From NCBI RefSeq assembly GCF_003479405.1, contig NZ_QUHB01000007.1:1-64000 (forward strand): a stretch of DNA of 64,000 nucleotides, read 5' to 3'. Shown in pieces: positions 51,559 through 61,142 of the stretch. Both the position numbers and the translations under genes were made by a program. The stretch is from Eubacterium sp. AF16-48 (lineage in GTDB: Bacteria; Bacillota; Clostridia; Lachnospirales; Lachnospiraceae). The notes below the pieces were generated by a model, which was not told where the DNA came from, did no database searches, and was given only the letters and a program-made list of their open reading frames with translations. How positions within the stretch are numbered: position 1 is the first letter of the stretch; every line of letters starts with the position of its first letter.

Positions 51559-52740
51559 TTACTTTTCTTTTTCAATAACCTCTATTGCTTTTTGCAATTG
51601 ATTATCCTTTTTACCATCTTTAGATATCTCCACCTTAACATCAGGAGTAATACCCTTGCCATGAATGTTAACGCCCTTAGGTGTATAGTATTTTTCTACA
51701 GTAAGTTTAACTGCAGAACCGTCACTTAAAGGAATAATACTTTGTACAATTCCTTTTCCAAAGGACTGGGTTCCCACTATCTTTCCTGCTCCAAAATCCT
51801 GAATGGCTCCTGAAAAAATTTCTGAAGCACTGGCACTGTTCTCATTCTGTAAAACTACCATAGGCATATCTAAGAAATTAGCATCTGATTTCTTTTCCTG
51901 CTTGTTTCCATCCTTATCCTTGGTATAAACCAATGTTCCTTCCGGCAACAAATCATCTAACATTTCACATACCGTGTCATAAAGTCCACCGGGATTGTTT
52001 CTTAAGTCAAATATAACTGATTTCATTCCCCGCTTCTTCAAATCATCTAATGCTTCCTTAAACTGGTCATACGTCACTTCCTCAAACTGGGTAATTTGAA
52101 TGTATCCTATGCCCTTTGACTTATCAAGCATCTTGTGTTCTACTGTCGGAACATCAACCTTGTCTCTGGTTACTTCTAAATCAATGTATTCTTTTTCAGA
52201 GGTTCTGTACACGTTAATTTTAACTTTCGTGTCTTTTTCTCCCTTCATTTTTGCCACAACATTGTTTAAATCTTCCCCGGTTACTTCCTTATCTTCTACC
52301 TTAAATATAATATCTCCATTTTTCATTCCTGCTTTTTCTGCAGGTGAACCTTTAAAAACATTAATGGCAGTAATTACACCTGTGTCCGCATTTTGCGAAA
52401 CTAATGCGCCAATTCCGCAATAACTTCCTGAAGTTTCTTCCTTTAATGCATCATATTCATCCTTTGTATAATAAACTGAATACGGATCATTTAATCCCTG
52501 AAGTAATCCTTTATATATATTCTCTTCAAGAGTCTTTTCATCTGTTTTTTCAAGATACTTTAAATCTATTACATCTTTCAGAAAATCCAGTTTTCCGGAG
52601 ACTTCACTGCTTATGGTTGTCTTGCTTCCTGTTTCTGTTTTTACTGCGTTTATTCCAAAACCAACGCATATTGCCACTATAAGCATTACAAAGGCTCCCG
52701 TTAAAAAACCGGGTAAAAATTTTGTCTTATTTTTCTTCAT
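51559..52740 (-). CDS. ctpA: S41-family C-terminal processing peptidase
   Basis: This 393-residue protein has an N-terminal transmembrane anchor (about 9-30) and an external part with a PDZ domain (KGSPAEKAGMKNGDIIFKVE). The S41 protease domain has catalytic Ser in NENSASASEIFSGA and Lys in QSFGKGIVQ. It degrades or trims envelope proteins. In Firmicutes CtpA-type proteases regulate peptidoglycan hydrolases, which fits its place directly after the M23 hydrolase of the FtsEX system. Confidence 0.93.
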   Translation of the reverse strand: MKKNKTKFLPGFLTGAFVMLIVAICVGFGINAVKTETGSKTTISSEVSGKLDFLKDVIDLKYLEKTDEKTLEENIYKGLLQGLNDPYSVYYTKDEYDALKEETSGSYCGIGALVSQNADTGVITAINVFKGSPAEKAGMKNGDIIFKVEDKEVTGEDLNNVVAKMKGEKDTKVKINVYRTSEKEYIDLEVTRDKVDVPTVEHKMLDKSKGIGYIQITQFEEVTYDQFKEALDDLKKRGMKSVIFDLRNNPGGLYDTVCEMLDDLLPEGTLVYTKDKDGNKQEKKSDANFLDMPMVVLQNENSASASEIFSGAIQDFGAGKIVGTQSFGKGIVQSIIPLSDGSAVKLTVEKYYTPKGVNIHGKGITPDVKVEISKDGKKDNQLQKAIEVIEKEK

Positions 52741-52769
52741 ATCTCTGTGTCGTCACTTTCTGTAATATT

Positions 52770-54005
52770 TTAATTCAAATAGTCATATGGATTTTGATAA
52801 GCTCCGTTCACTCTTACTGTAAAATGCAAATGGTTACCTGTAGACGAACCTGTAGTTCCTACAAGCCCTATAGTCTGACCTGCACTTACCTGTGTTCCCG
52901 GACTTACAAGCAACGCTGACATATGCATGTATATAGTATATACACCATTTCCGTGATTAATTCCAATCCAGTTTCCTGCTGTCGGGTTTAAATTTGCCCA
53001 CTCAACAGTTCCTGATGATGCAGCTACAACAGGCGTTCCTGCCGGTGCCGGTATATCAATTCCGTTGTGGAATGAACTTGAACCTGAGAAAGGATCACTT
53101 CTGTAACCATATCCTGATGACACACTGGTATATCCCGGGCAAGGCCATCCAAAACTGCCGTTTCCTGAATGGGAACCACCATTATTCTGATTATTATTAT
53201 TGTTGTTATTGTTATTATTAGCTGCATTTTGTGCTTCCTGAGCAGCCTTTCTTGCTGCTTCCTGTTTTGCAGCATCAATGCTTTGCTGTTCAGCTGCTGC
53301 CACCTTCTGCTCCTGAGCACTGATTTCCGCGTCTAACGCAGCTGAGTTTGCCTCATTATCCTCTAACAGGGCAACATATGTAGACAATTCCTTCTTCTTT
53401 GAATCCGATAACTGCTCTAACTGTGCCTTGTCGTTTTTCTGCTTCTTCTGCATAGTTACAAGATTTTCTTTTTCTGTAACTAATGTTTCCTTAGCATCAG
53501 CAATAGCCTGCTTTGTTTCCTTTAACTTATGAAGCATCTTTCGGTCATACTGTGACAACTCAGTAATGTACTCTGCCTTATTTAAAAACTCAGTTATACT
53601 TTCTGAATTTAAAATCAAATCAAGCATTTGCGTGTCGCCATTTTCATACATATACTGAATTCTAAGCTTCATATCGCTATACTGAACCGTAATGCTTTCC
53701 TGAGCACTTTTTAATTTTTTATTAGTTTTGTCAATCTTGTCCTTAGTTTTGTCTAATTTCTGATTTGTCTCGTAAATATCTGTGGCAAGTTTAGTCAGCT
53801 GCTTGTCCACCTGACTAATATACGCCTCTGCATCAGACTTTGATGCTTCAAGCTCATTTTTCTGCCGAGCAGCTTTATTTTTCTGGGCATTTAAGTCTGA
53901 CAGTTTATCTTTTTCATTGTTTACGTCGGCAAATGATGGTGCAGCCATGCTTATGCTTAACACTATTGCCAATCCGGCTCCTAATACTTTTGATAATTTT
54001 CTCAT
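52770..54005 (-). CDS. FtsEX-controlled M23 peptidoglycan hydrolase (EnvC/PcsB-like)
   Basis: This 411-residue protein has a signal peptide (ending SFADVNNEK) and a long coiled coil (about 28-250) interrupted by a loop. An Asn-rich low-complexity linker of about 15 residues follows, then a LytM/M23 domain with the zinc ligands HNGID and NHLHF, both intact, so it should be an active endopeptidase. It lies 12 bases behind ftsX. A coiled-coil hydrolase activated by FtsEX at the septum is the EnvC/PcsB arrangement. Confidence 0.9.
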   Translation of the reverse strand: MRKLSKVLGAGLAIVLSISMAAPSFADVNNEKDKLSDLNAQKNKAARQKNELEASKSDAEAYISQVDKQLTKLATDIYETNQKLDKTKDKIDKTNKKLKSAQESITVQYSDMKLRIQYMYENGDTQMLDLILNSESITEFLNKAEYITELSQYDRKMLHKLKETKQAIADAKETLVTEKENLVTMQKKQKNDKAQLEQLSDSKKKELSTYVALLEDNEANSAALDAEISAQEQKVAAAEQQSIDAAKQEAARKAAQEAQNAANNNNNNNNNNQNNGGSHSGNGSFGWPCPGYTSVSSGYGYRSDPFSGSSSFHNGIDIPAPAGTPVVAASSGTVEWANLNPTAGNWIGINHGNGVYTIYMHMSALLVSPGTQVSAGQTIGLVGTTGSSTGNHLHFTVRVNGAYQNPYDYLN

Positions 54006-54016
54006 TGTGCTTCCTC

Positions 54017-54925
54017 TTATACTTTCAAATGTTTTCTAAGTGATAACACCGAACCAATAAGTCCGATACCTGCTCCTATTCCTAATCCCATTGGCACCAA
54101 TACCGAAAAAATCTCATGTACTGATGCAAAAGAGATTGAACTTGCCATAACGCCAAACTTTGACATTACCAAAGCTACCAATCTGTTATATATAACTCTT
54201 ATCAGGACAAGCGGTATAGCTGAACCAACTAATCCGATAATCATTCCTTCTATTATAAATGGCGCTCTTACAAAAGCGTTGGTTGAACCAATAAGTTTCA
54301 TTATTTTTATTTCGTGCTGTCTTACGGAAATTCCAATCATAACCGTATTGCTTATTAAAAATATACCAACACCTAACAGAATAATAATCAGTGCCACCGA
54401 AATATATCCTAAAACCTTTCCTACGGTAGAAAGTGTTTCTTTCGCCTGTTCCGAATGTTTAACCTTTCTTACTCCATCAAGACCTTCCATTTTCTTAACG
54501 AAAGAATCCTGCTGATTAATGTCCTTTAAGAAGACTGTATATGACGCTGAGTTAGCTAAAGGATTGTCCTTGTCAAATCCTGAAGCTAAATCCGGGTCAT
54601 CTTCAAAATAACTTTTCTTAAATCCTTCCCATGCTTCGTCAGCAGATGTGTATTCATACTTGTCTACACGGCTGTCATTTTTAATTTCATTACCTATAGC
54701 ATCAATCTGTTCCTGTTTAATTCCCTTATCAAAGAAAACTGTTACTCCAAGATTTTGCTCAACCTGCTTTTCCATAAAGTTTACATTAATAATAATAGTA
54801 AAAATAACACCTATAAGGAAAATACACGCTGCAATAGTTCCTATTGACGCTAAAGAAAATAATTTGTTTCTTTTTATGTTAACCAATCCCTGGTTTACAC
54901 AATATCCGGCTGTTCTTGCATTCAT
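54017..54925 (-). CDS. ftsX: Cell-division ABC permease FtsX
   Basis: This 302-residue protein has four transmembrane helices. One helix at about 22-48 is followed by an extracytoplasmic loop of about 110 residues that contacts the hydrolase. Three more helices lie after about 165, with the FtsX core ISVRQHEIKIMKLIGSTNAFVRAPFIIEG. Its start is one base after the ftsE stop. It transmits ATP hydrolysis by FtsE to the outside. Confidence 0.95.
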   Translation of the reverse strand: MNARTAGYCVNQGLVNIKRNKLFSLASIGTIAACIFLIGVIFTIIINVNFMEKQVEQNLGVTVFFDKGIKQEQIDAIGNEIKNDSRVDKYEYTSADEAWEGFKKSYFEDDPDLASGFDKDNPLANSASYTVFLKDINQQDSFVKKMEGLDGVRKVKHSEQAKETLSTVGKVLGYISVALIIILLGVGIFLISNTVMIGISVRQHEIKIMKLIGSTNAFVRAPFIIEGMIIGLVGSAIPLVLIRVIYNRLVALVMSKFGVMASSISFASVHEIFSVLVPMGLGIGAGIGLIGSVLSLRKHLKV

Positions 54926-55597
54926 TTATTCCACCACCTTGCTGTCGCTTACTTTGACACCTTTTTTCATTGTAATTACACGTTTATTCATTTTCTCCAC
55001 AATCTCCATATTGTGGGTAACTACAATAACGGTGGTTCCCTGTCTGTTTACTTTATCTAATAATTTCATGATTTCCCATGAATTCTCCGGGTCAAGATTT
55101 CCTGTAGGTTCATCTGCCAAAAGAATCTGCGGCTTATTTACAATAGCTCTGGCAAGAGCAACTCTCTGCTGTTCTCCACCTGATAACTCGTTAGGATTTG
55201 AACGATACTTTTCCGACAATCCTACCAAAGCAAGAACCTTGGATACATTTTTCTTGATTTCCCTAGGTGCCACGCCTATTACACGCTGTGCAAAGGCAAT
55301 GTTTGAATATACATCTCTATCCTGCAATAATCTGAAATCCTGAAATACTACACCTATTTTTCTTCTGTATTTTGCAACGCTTCTTGAGCGAAGCTTTGAT
55401 AATTTAACATCGTCAACTGTTATGGTTCCTTCTGTAGGATTTAACTCCTTAAGCAATAATTTTATAAATGTTGATTTTCCTGAGCCACTGGCTCCCACAA
55501 CAAATACAAACTCTCCATCATCTATATCAAGATTCAAATTATTCAGTGCCGGTGCCCCGTTTCCATAAGTCTTACTTACACCTTCAATTTTAATCAT
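54926..55597 (-). CDS. ftsE: Cell-division ABC ATPase FtsE
   Basis: This 223-residue ATPase has Walker A VVGASGSGKSTFIKLL, the Q loop VFQDFRLL, signature ELSGGEQQRVALARA, Walker B ILLADEPTGNLD and H loop VVTHNMEIV. All are intact. The short length and FxDFRLL are typical of FtsE. It is the first gene of ftsE-ftsX-M23-ctpA, with AAGGAG before the ATG. Confidence 0.95.
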   Translation of the reverse strand: MIKIEGVSKTYGNGAPALNNLNLDIDDGEFVFVVGASGSGKSTFIKLLLKELNPTEGTITVDDVKLSKLRSRSVAKYRRKIGVVFQDFRLLQDRDVYSNIAFAQRVIGVAPREIKKNVSKVLALVGLSEKYRSNPNELSGGEQQRVALARAIVNKPQILLADEPTGNLDPENSWEIMKLLDKVNRQGTTVIVVTHNMEIVEKMNKRVITMKKGVKVSDSKVVE

Positions 55598-55651
55598 TTA
55601 CTTTCTCCTTATTTAATCTCATTAATCACGTAAATATGTTCATAACGTATT

Positions 55652-55687
55652 AAAAGTGAAAAGCAATATACTCTGCTTTTCACTTTT
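55652..55687 (-). terminator. Terminator of the CdaR-type regulator gene
   Basis: AAAAGTGAAAAGCA pairs perfectly with TGCTTTTCACTTTT around an 8-base loop. Confidence 0.85.
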
Positions 55688-55742
55688 AAGCATCCTCTAA
55701 GTAGTTGTCCCACCAACACCGGTGTTCATCCATACCACTTAT

Positions 55743-56834
55743 TTAAAAATCTGTGTTACCCATATACTTCATATACTTAACTACCATTAATGCAATCTTA
55801 AAGGTTATTGCATCCTCAAATACACGGAGGTCTAATCCCGTGCTCTTTTGTAGTTTATCAAGTCTGTATACCAATGTATTTCTGTGTATATAAAGCTGTC
55901 TTGATGTTTCAGAAACATTCAAGCTGTTTTCAAAGAACTTATTAATGGTAGAAAGTGTTTCCTCATCAAACTCATCCGGTGATTTACCCTCAAAGATTTC
56001 TTTAATAAACATTTTGCACAACGGAATCGGTAACTGGTATATAAGTCTTCCTATTCCTAAGTTGTTGTAAGCAACAACACTCTTTGTACTAAAGAATATT
56101 TTTCCTACATCCAACGCCATTCTTGCTTCCTTATATGAACGGGAAACCTCTTTAATTTCTTTTACAATGGTTCCATATGCCACATTCGCCTTTACCATAG
56201 CTTCCGTATTAAGCATATCTACAATAGTGTTAGCTATACGTTCTACTTCCTCATATCCCTGCTTGTCATCTAAATGTTTAACAAGAATAATGCTCTTTTC
56301 ATCAACAGCTGTAATAAAATCCTTCTTCTGACCGGAGAACAAAGTTCTCACTGTCTCTAATGCCACGCTGTCCTTTTCATTCTTAGTTTCAATAATGCAT
56401 ACACATCTACGTGCATCCACATCAATGTGTAATTTCTTTGCTCTATTATAAATGTCAACAAGGAGAAGATTATCTAAAAGAAGATTCTTAACAAAGTTGT
56501 CTTTGTCAAATCTTTCTTTGTATGCTACTAACAGATTCTGAATCTGAAATGCTGCCATCTTTCCAACCATAAATACATCATCGCTGGTTCCCTGAGCTAT
56601 AAGAATAAGTTCTAACTGGTTTTCGTCATAAACCTTAAAGAACTGATATTCCTGAACTGACTGGCTGTCTGCCGGAGATGCTACAAATGACATTATAGCA
56701 TGTCCAAACTGTTCTCCTACCTGGGAAGTACTGGCAACTATCTTTCCGTCTGTATCTGCCACATACAAATCAACCCTTGATATGCTTTTTATTCCCTCAA
56801 TTGTATTTTGTAAAATCTGATTTGAAATCATATA
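55743..56834 (-). CDS. CdaR/PucR-type transcriptional regulator
   Basis: The ATG at 56834 follows AAGGAG by 7 bases and gives 363 residues. The N-terminal part (LQNTIEGIKSISRVDLYVADTDGKIVAST) is a sugar-diacid-recognition-like domain. A GGDEF-like middle follows, and the C-terminal PucR helix-turn-helix reads NVSETSRQLYIHRNTLVYRLDKLQ. The inducer is unknown. No obvious target operon adjoins it. The neighbours are ftsEX downstream and the GH128 gene upstream. Confidence 0.85.
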   Translation of the reverse strand, partial: YMISNQILQNTIEGIKSISRVDLYVADTDGKIVASTSQVGEQFGHAIMSFVASPADSQSVQEYQFFKVYDENQLELILIAQGTSDDVFMVGKMAAFQIQNLLVAYKERFDKDNFVKNLLLDNLLLVDIYNRAKKLHIDVDARRCVCIIETKNEKDSVALETVRTLFSGQKKDFITAVDEKSIILVKHLDDKQGYEEVERIANTIVDMLNTEAMVKANVAYGTIVKEIKEVSRSYKEARMALDVGKIFFSTKSVVAYNNLGIGRLIYQLPIPLCKMFIKEIFEGKSPDEFDEETLSTINKFFENSLNVSETSRQLYIHRNTLVYRLDKLQKSTGLDLRVFEDAITFKIALMVVKYMKYMGNTDF

Positions 56835-57064
56835 TATTCTCCTTGTAGTTATACCTTGCCTAAACAATCATTCAACTTATATTCTAACCCAGTTTTTAGC
56901 AAAACACAAGAGAAAGCCTTCCATTATATTTTAAATTTTAATGAATTTTTTGTGTACGCTTCTCCCTCTGCCCTTCATATCTGTCATCAAACTTATATAT
57001 ATAAGTGATTACCCCATGCTTGACAAAGAGCCTGATTAATTAGTCGCATAATTAATTATAGCCA

Positions 57065-57098
57065 AAAACAGCTATGAGCGCGAACTCATAGCTGTTTT
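57065..57098. terminator. Terminator between the GH128 and regulator genes
   Basis: AAAACAGCTATGAG pairs with CTCATAGCTGTTTT around GCGCGAA, with T-rich sequence on both sides. It is downstream of the GH128 gene, whose stop is at 57147. The rest of 56868-57064 holds a short ATATAT palindrome (56992-57006) and no gene. Confidence 0.85.
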
Positions 57099-57146
57099 AC
57101 TTTTAGGAGACTTTTTTTACAGCCCCTTTTACTATCCTTTTTGTAT

Positions 57147-59330
57147 TTATTTTGCAAGAATATTCGACCATTCAAAATCTACTTTCTTATAAGATGGATT
57201 TACCACTTTCAATATATTGTTATACAAATACTCATGAGATAAAAGGTTACTCATTTTCTTATTTCTGTACAGATAATCACTGATATTATAAACCGAAAAT
57301 GTACATACATTGCTATACACATATTCTCCATTCTGTAGCTGAGCATAAGCTCTAACCTTGTACTTCGTAGTAAATTCTTTTTCTGTAGTGGATGCGAACA
57401 ACATTGTTCTCACAAAGTACATTGCTGTGGATGATTCTCCTAAAACAGCATTACTGTTTCCCTGATCGCTTGTTTCAAACACTCTGACATATTCGTTATC
57501 AGAATCTATGCGTATATCACGATCATCCACATTAAAATTCTGTCCTTCGGAACTATCTAATGCATATATAAAACCCCATTTTAGGACTCTGGCATTATTT
57601 ATTTGTGGTTCTACCGAACCAATTACTCGGCTTCCACCTTTCACGGCACTTATCTGATATCCCTCGATTTTAACTTTGTCACTTGTAATTATCTCTGGTT
57701 TTGTATCAATACTTTTTCCATAAACAGCAATATCCCATATAGAATACCCATATTCTGTGTTTCTAGACGTGCCATTAATTCTTATATAGCGGGCATTCAC
57801 CATTTTATCTAGAATCATCGTGTCATTTTTATAATTATACGAAATTCCATCTCGCTCTTCTGCAATTCGCGTGAATGTTTGGCCATCTGACGACACTTCT
57901 ATATCATATTCTCTCGCACTCGCTGTTTCCCATATAATATTAATCTGCTTCAAATTAATAATCTGTCCCAAATCAATCGTTAATCCCGATGGGTCCACCT
58001 TTTGCGCAGATGCCCATCTGGTTCCAATATCGCTGTCAATTGCTTTATCTGCCCCAGTGTCACTCCCTTCATCAGATGTGGAAACAACGCTGACTCCTGA
58101 CTTTCTTACAAAATTCTCATAAATTTCATCCTTGATTGTTACTGCATCATCTAACAAAGTGTTTCTTGTCCCGCTAAATAATGTGTATTCTTGTCCCTTA
58201 AGTGGTAACTGCACATATCCTTCCGGATTTCCATACTCGACATACAGCCTTCCTAATTCTGTTAAGTCTCCTGTCTCATAATTATATAATGATGCGATTC
58301 CATTCGTCTCATTCGTAGAATTAAACGAAAACCATGCATATCTTTCCACATAAGGTCTGGCATTCAATCCGTCAATTGCAGTTTTCATAAATTCTTTCAC
58401 GGATTCGATATGTTCCACGTCATTATGCGGCCATCCATAAACAGCAAATTCAGTAATCCATATCGGTTTATGATACATCTCATATGTTTTATCAACCACT
58501 TCTCTCAAAAAAGTCTCAGCTGCTTCTTTTCCTGTATATTGCCAGTAATAGCAGTGAAGTGCAATAAAATCCACCGTATCATGATTGATTCCATTCATAA
58601 ATGTACGAAACCACACGCCATTATCCCATGAGGGGCTTAATGATGGTGCCGGCGTTCCCAAAACATAATCATGTCCCAGAAAATTATTCCAATGACCAAT
58701 CGCCGTATTTACATCTATGTTGCTCCCTCCAATATCTCCACCTGCATCCGGTTCATTATATGCCAACAGATGCTTATATCCATTTTCTGCTACATAAGAT
58801 ATACTTCCTTCATTTCCCGTTCCCCAAATCATTGGAACATACTCCATTGTTTTGTAGGATTCATATGTATGTGGATATGCGGCCCAATTATAATACCAGC
58901 CCATATTCATTTCCACTGGCTCTAAATATCTTGCCATCTCCTCATTTGCACACAACCCCTTTTTGGTGACTCCAAAAGTTATTGTTTCTGTGCTCTTGCT
59001 TGTTCCATTATTATATTCTGCCGTTACATATGCCGTATACATTTTTACATTAGTTGTATAATACTCATATGAGGTATCACTGGTTGTTGCAATCAACTGC
59101 CCATCGATATACAATTTATAGTTTTTTACAGATGATCCTACAGCTGGTGACCATTTTATATCAAAACAGCCTGCACCAATTAATCCATTATTCGCTGGAG
59201 CAGTAATTTCAAATGCTTGCGCGGCTTGCGTTTCTTTTTTCATACCAAAAAACGGAACAAGCATAATTACCATTACAATCATGAATACCAGTCTTAACAG
59301 ATTTTCTTTTTTCCTTATCTGATTAATCAC
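57147..59330 (-). CDS. Secreted GH128-type glucanase with discoidin domain
   Basis: This 727-residue protein has a long signal sequence (cleaved near QAAQA, residue 39) and an Ig/FN3-like module (about 40-120). The GH128 (Asl1-like) catalytic barrel at about 130-375 has candidate acid/base Glu193 in LLAYNEPDAGG and nucleophile Glu294 in WITEFAVYG. An F5/8 type C domain (about 400-540) follows, then a C-terminal domain of about 180 residues that I cannot name. GH128 enzymes cut beta-1,3-glucan, so fungal or cereal glucan is the likely substrate. No anchor motif was seen. Confidence 0.85.
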   Translation of the reverse strand: MINQIRKKENLLRLVFMIVMVIMLVPFFGMKKETQAAQAFEITAPANNGLIGAGCFDIKWSPAVGSSVKNYKLYIDGQLIATTSDTSYEYYTTNVKMYTAYVTAEYNNGTSKSTETITFGVTKKGLCANEEMARYLEPVEMNMGWYYNWAAYPHTYESYKTMEYVPMIWGTGNEGSISYVAENGYKHLLAYNEPDAGGDIGGSNIDVNTAIGHWNNFLGHDYVLGTPAPSLSPSWDNGVWFRTFMNGINHDTVDFIALHCYYWQYTGKEAAETFLREVVDKTYEMYHKPIWITEFAVYGWPHNDVEHIESVKEFMKTAIDGLNARPYVERYAWFSFNSTNETNGIASLYNYETGDLTELGRLYVEYGNPEGYVQLPLKGQEYTLFSGTRNTLLDDAVTIKDEIYENFVRKSGVSVVSTSDEGSDTGADKAIDSDIGTRWASAQKVDPSGLTIDLGQIINLKQINIIWETASAREYDIEVSSDGQTFTRIAEERDGISYNYKNDTMILDKMVNARYIRINGTSRNTEYGYSIWDIAVYGKSIDTKPEIITSDKVKIEGYQISAVKGGSRVIGSVEPQINNARVLKWGFIYALDSSEGQNFNVDDRDIRIDSDNEYVRVFETSDQGNSNAVLGESSTAMYFVRTMLFASTTEKEFTTKYKVRAYAQLQNGEYVYSNVCTFSVYNISDYLYRNKKMSNLLSHEYLYNNILKVVNPSYKKVDFEWSNILAK

Positions 59331-59399
59331 CGCAACTCCTTTCTTTCGTCAATGAACACTGTCTATGCTACTTCATGCTTAGTTTCTTTATCCTAGGCC

Positions 59400-59880
59400 A
59401 TGAACCATAACACTTCTATTTTCTTCAAAGATATTTTTGCGCTCTTTGAATTTTTATCCTTCGCTGCCTTCTTCACTTTGGTTTTTGCGACTTTTATAGA
59501 GCTCTTTGCTGTAGTCTGTTCAGATGTAGAGACAGGCTACGTTGCTGCCTGATTAGTTATCATGTCAGACTTCGTTGCAACCGGAGTCGTTGTCTCCGCA
59601 GATTCTGCCGTAACCGGGTCCGTTGTCACTGCCGGGCTTGTTGATCTTTGATTTGTATTTCTTGCGGTCCCCACAATTCTAACATAACGCGCATTAGACA
59701 TAATAAAGAGGATGATGGCATCATTACGATTCTGTTGTCTGCCCATTCCTTCTGCTTCCGCAATTTTCTCCGTCGGTAGACACTTCTATATAATACTCGC
59801 TTGCACCAGCATCCTCCAATATAATATTTACCTGCTTAATATTGTAAACAGTTCCTTTGTATATTAACACAATGTGTCTG
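59400..59880 (-). pseudogene. Decayed discoidin-domain protein remnant
   Basis: Two frames read a broken F5/8 type C domain: VYNIKQVNIILEDAGASEYY then IEVSTDGEN, and MSNARYVRIVGTARNT. These closely parallel LKQINIIWETASAREYDIEVSSDG and MVNARYIRINGTSRNT in the GH128 protein just downstream. A Thr/Pro-rich linker follows (VTTDPVTAESAETTTPVATK), then the start of a Lys-rich FN3 module. No start codon or signal remains. It is the leftover of a tandem paralogue upstream of the GH128 gene and explains the 554-base gap. Confidence 0.7.
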
Positions 59881-59884
59881 TTTC

Positions 59885-61003
59885 TTAGTTTGCAATAACC
59901 TGCTCTGTTTCCTTATCAAAGATATGTAACTTTGTAAGATCCATAGCTAATTTAACTTCATCACCAGGTCTTGCTGTTGTACGTGCATTTACTCTTGCTG
60001 TACAATCAAATCCCTCAACATCGAAGTATAAGTAAACTTCTGCACCAAGTAATTCGTAAATTCTGATAGTTGTTGTGAAAGCACTTTCAGGTGACATTTC
60101 AATGAAGCTTTCTTCATCATGAATGTCTTCAGGTCTGATACCCATAACAACTGTCTTACCGATGTATCCGCCTTCTTCAAGTCTCTTGCCCTGTTCTGCA
60201 GGAACTGTGATATATGTTCTGGCCTGACCAATATGTAACTTAATGTCATTGCCTTCTTTTTCAACTTCTGCATCAATGAAGTTCATCTGTGGTGAACCCA
60301 TGAATCCTGCAACGAATAAGTTAACCGGTCTGTCATATAAGTTCTTTGGTGAATCAACCTGCTGTACAACACCATCCTTCATAACTACGATTCTTGTACC
60401 AAGTGTCATAGCCTCTGTCTGGTCATGTGTAACGTAGATAATTGTTGCACCTAATCTCTTATGAATCTTAGCAATCTCAACACGCATCTGTACTCTTAAC
60501 TTAGCATCCAAGTTAGAAAGTGGTTCGTCCATAAGGAATACCTTAGGATTACGAACGATGGCACGTCCCATCGCAACTCTCTGTCTCTGACCACCTGATA
60601 AAGCCTTTGGCTTTCTGTCAAGTAACTGCTCAAGGTCAAGAATCTTAGCTGCATCCTTAACTAATCTTTCCTGTTCAGCCTTTGGTACTTTTCTTAACTT
60701 AAGACCAAATGCCATGTTATCGTATACTGTCATATGTGGATATAAAGCGTAGTTCTGGAATACCATTGCTATATCTCTGTCTTTTGGTTCTACGTCATTT
60801 ACTAATTTGTCTCCAATATATAATTCACCGGATGAAATTTCTTCAAGCCCTGCAATCATACGAAGTGTTGTTGACTTTCCACAACCTGATGGTCCTACAA
60901 AAATAATAAATTCCTTGTCCTTAATCTCAAGGTTAAAATCTTTTACTGCTTTGAATCCGTTTGGATAAACTTTGCAGATGTTTCTTAATGATAAACTTGC
61001 CAT
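59885..61003 (-). CDS. ugpC: Carbohydrate ABC transporter ATPase (UgpC/MsmK type)
   Basis: This 372-residue ATPase has Walker A VGPSGCGKSTTLRM, the signature ALSGGQRQRVAMGRA, Walker B VFLMDEPLSNLDAKLR and a C-terminal TOBE/MalK regulatory domain (from about 240, with VVMGIRPEDIHDEE). It is encoded alone, without permeases or binding protein. This is typical of a shared MsmK-type ATPase that energises several sugar importers in Firmicutes. An AGGAGG precedes its start. Confidence 0.93.
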   Translation of the reverse strand: MASLSLRNICKVYPNGFKAVKDFNLEIKDKEFIIFVGPSGCGKSTTLRMIAGLEEISSGELYIGDKLVNDVEPKDRDIAMVFQNYALYPHMTVYDNMAFGLKLRKVPKAEQERLVKDAAKILDLEQLLDRKPKALSGGQRQRVAMGRAIVRNPKVFLMDEPLSNLDAKLRVQMRVEIAKIHKRLGATIIYVTHDQTEAMTLGTRIVVMKDGVVQQVDSPKNLYDRPVNLFVAGFMGSPQMNFIDAEVEKEGNDIKLHIGQARTYITVPAEQGKRLEEGGYIGKTVVMGIRPEDIHDEESFIEMSPESAFTTTIRIYELLGAEVYLYFDVEGFDCTARVNARTTARPGDEVKLAMDLTKLHIFDKETEQVIAN

Positions 61004-61142
61004 ATACTTTCTTCCTCCTAATAAAAATAGTTTTCTCTAACCATTTGTATGCAACAATAATAAATCACAATGACATAAATTGCTATATTGTAATTAAACA
61101 AAATAATGAAATAATCTTTGTTACATTTGCATAGGGGTGGCA

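Noticed and set aside
54648..55343. Plus-strand frame of 231 residues opposite ftsX/ftsE
   Set aside because: It is antisense to two core genes and has no recognisable domain or start signal.
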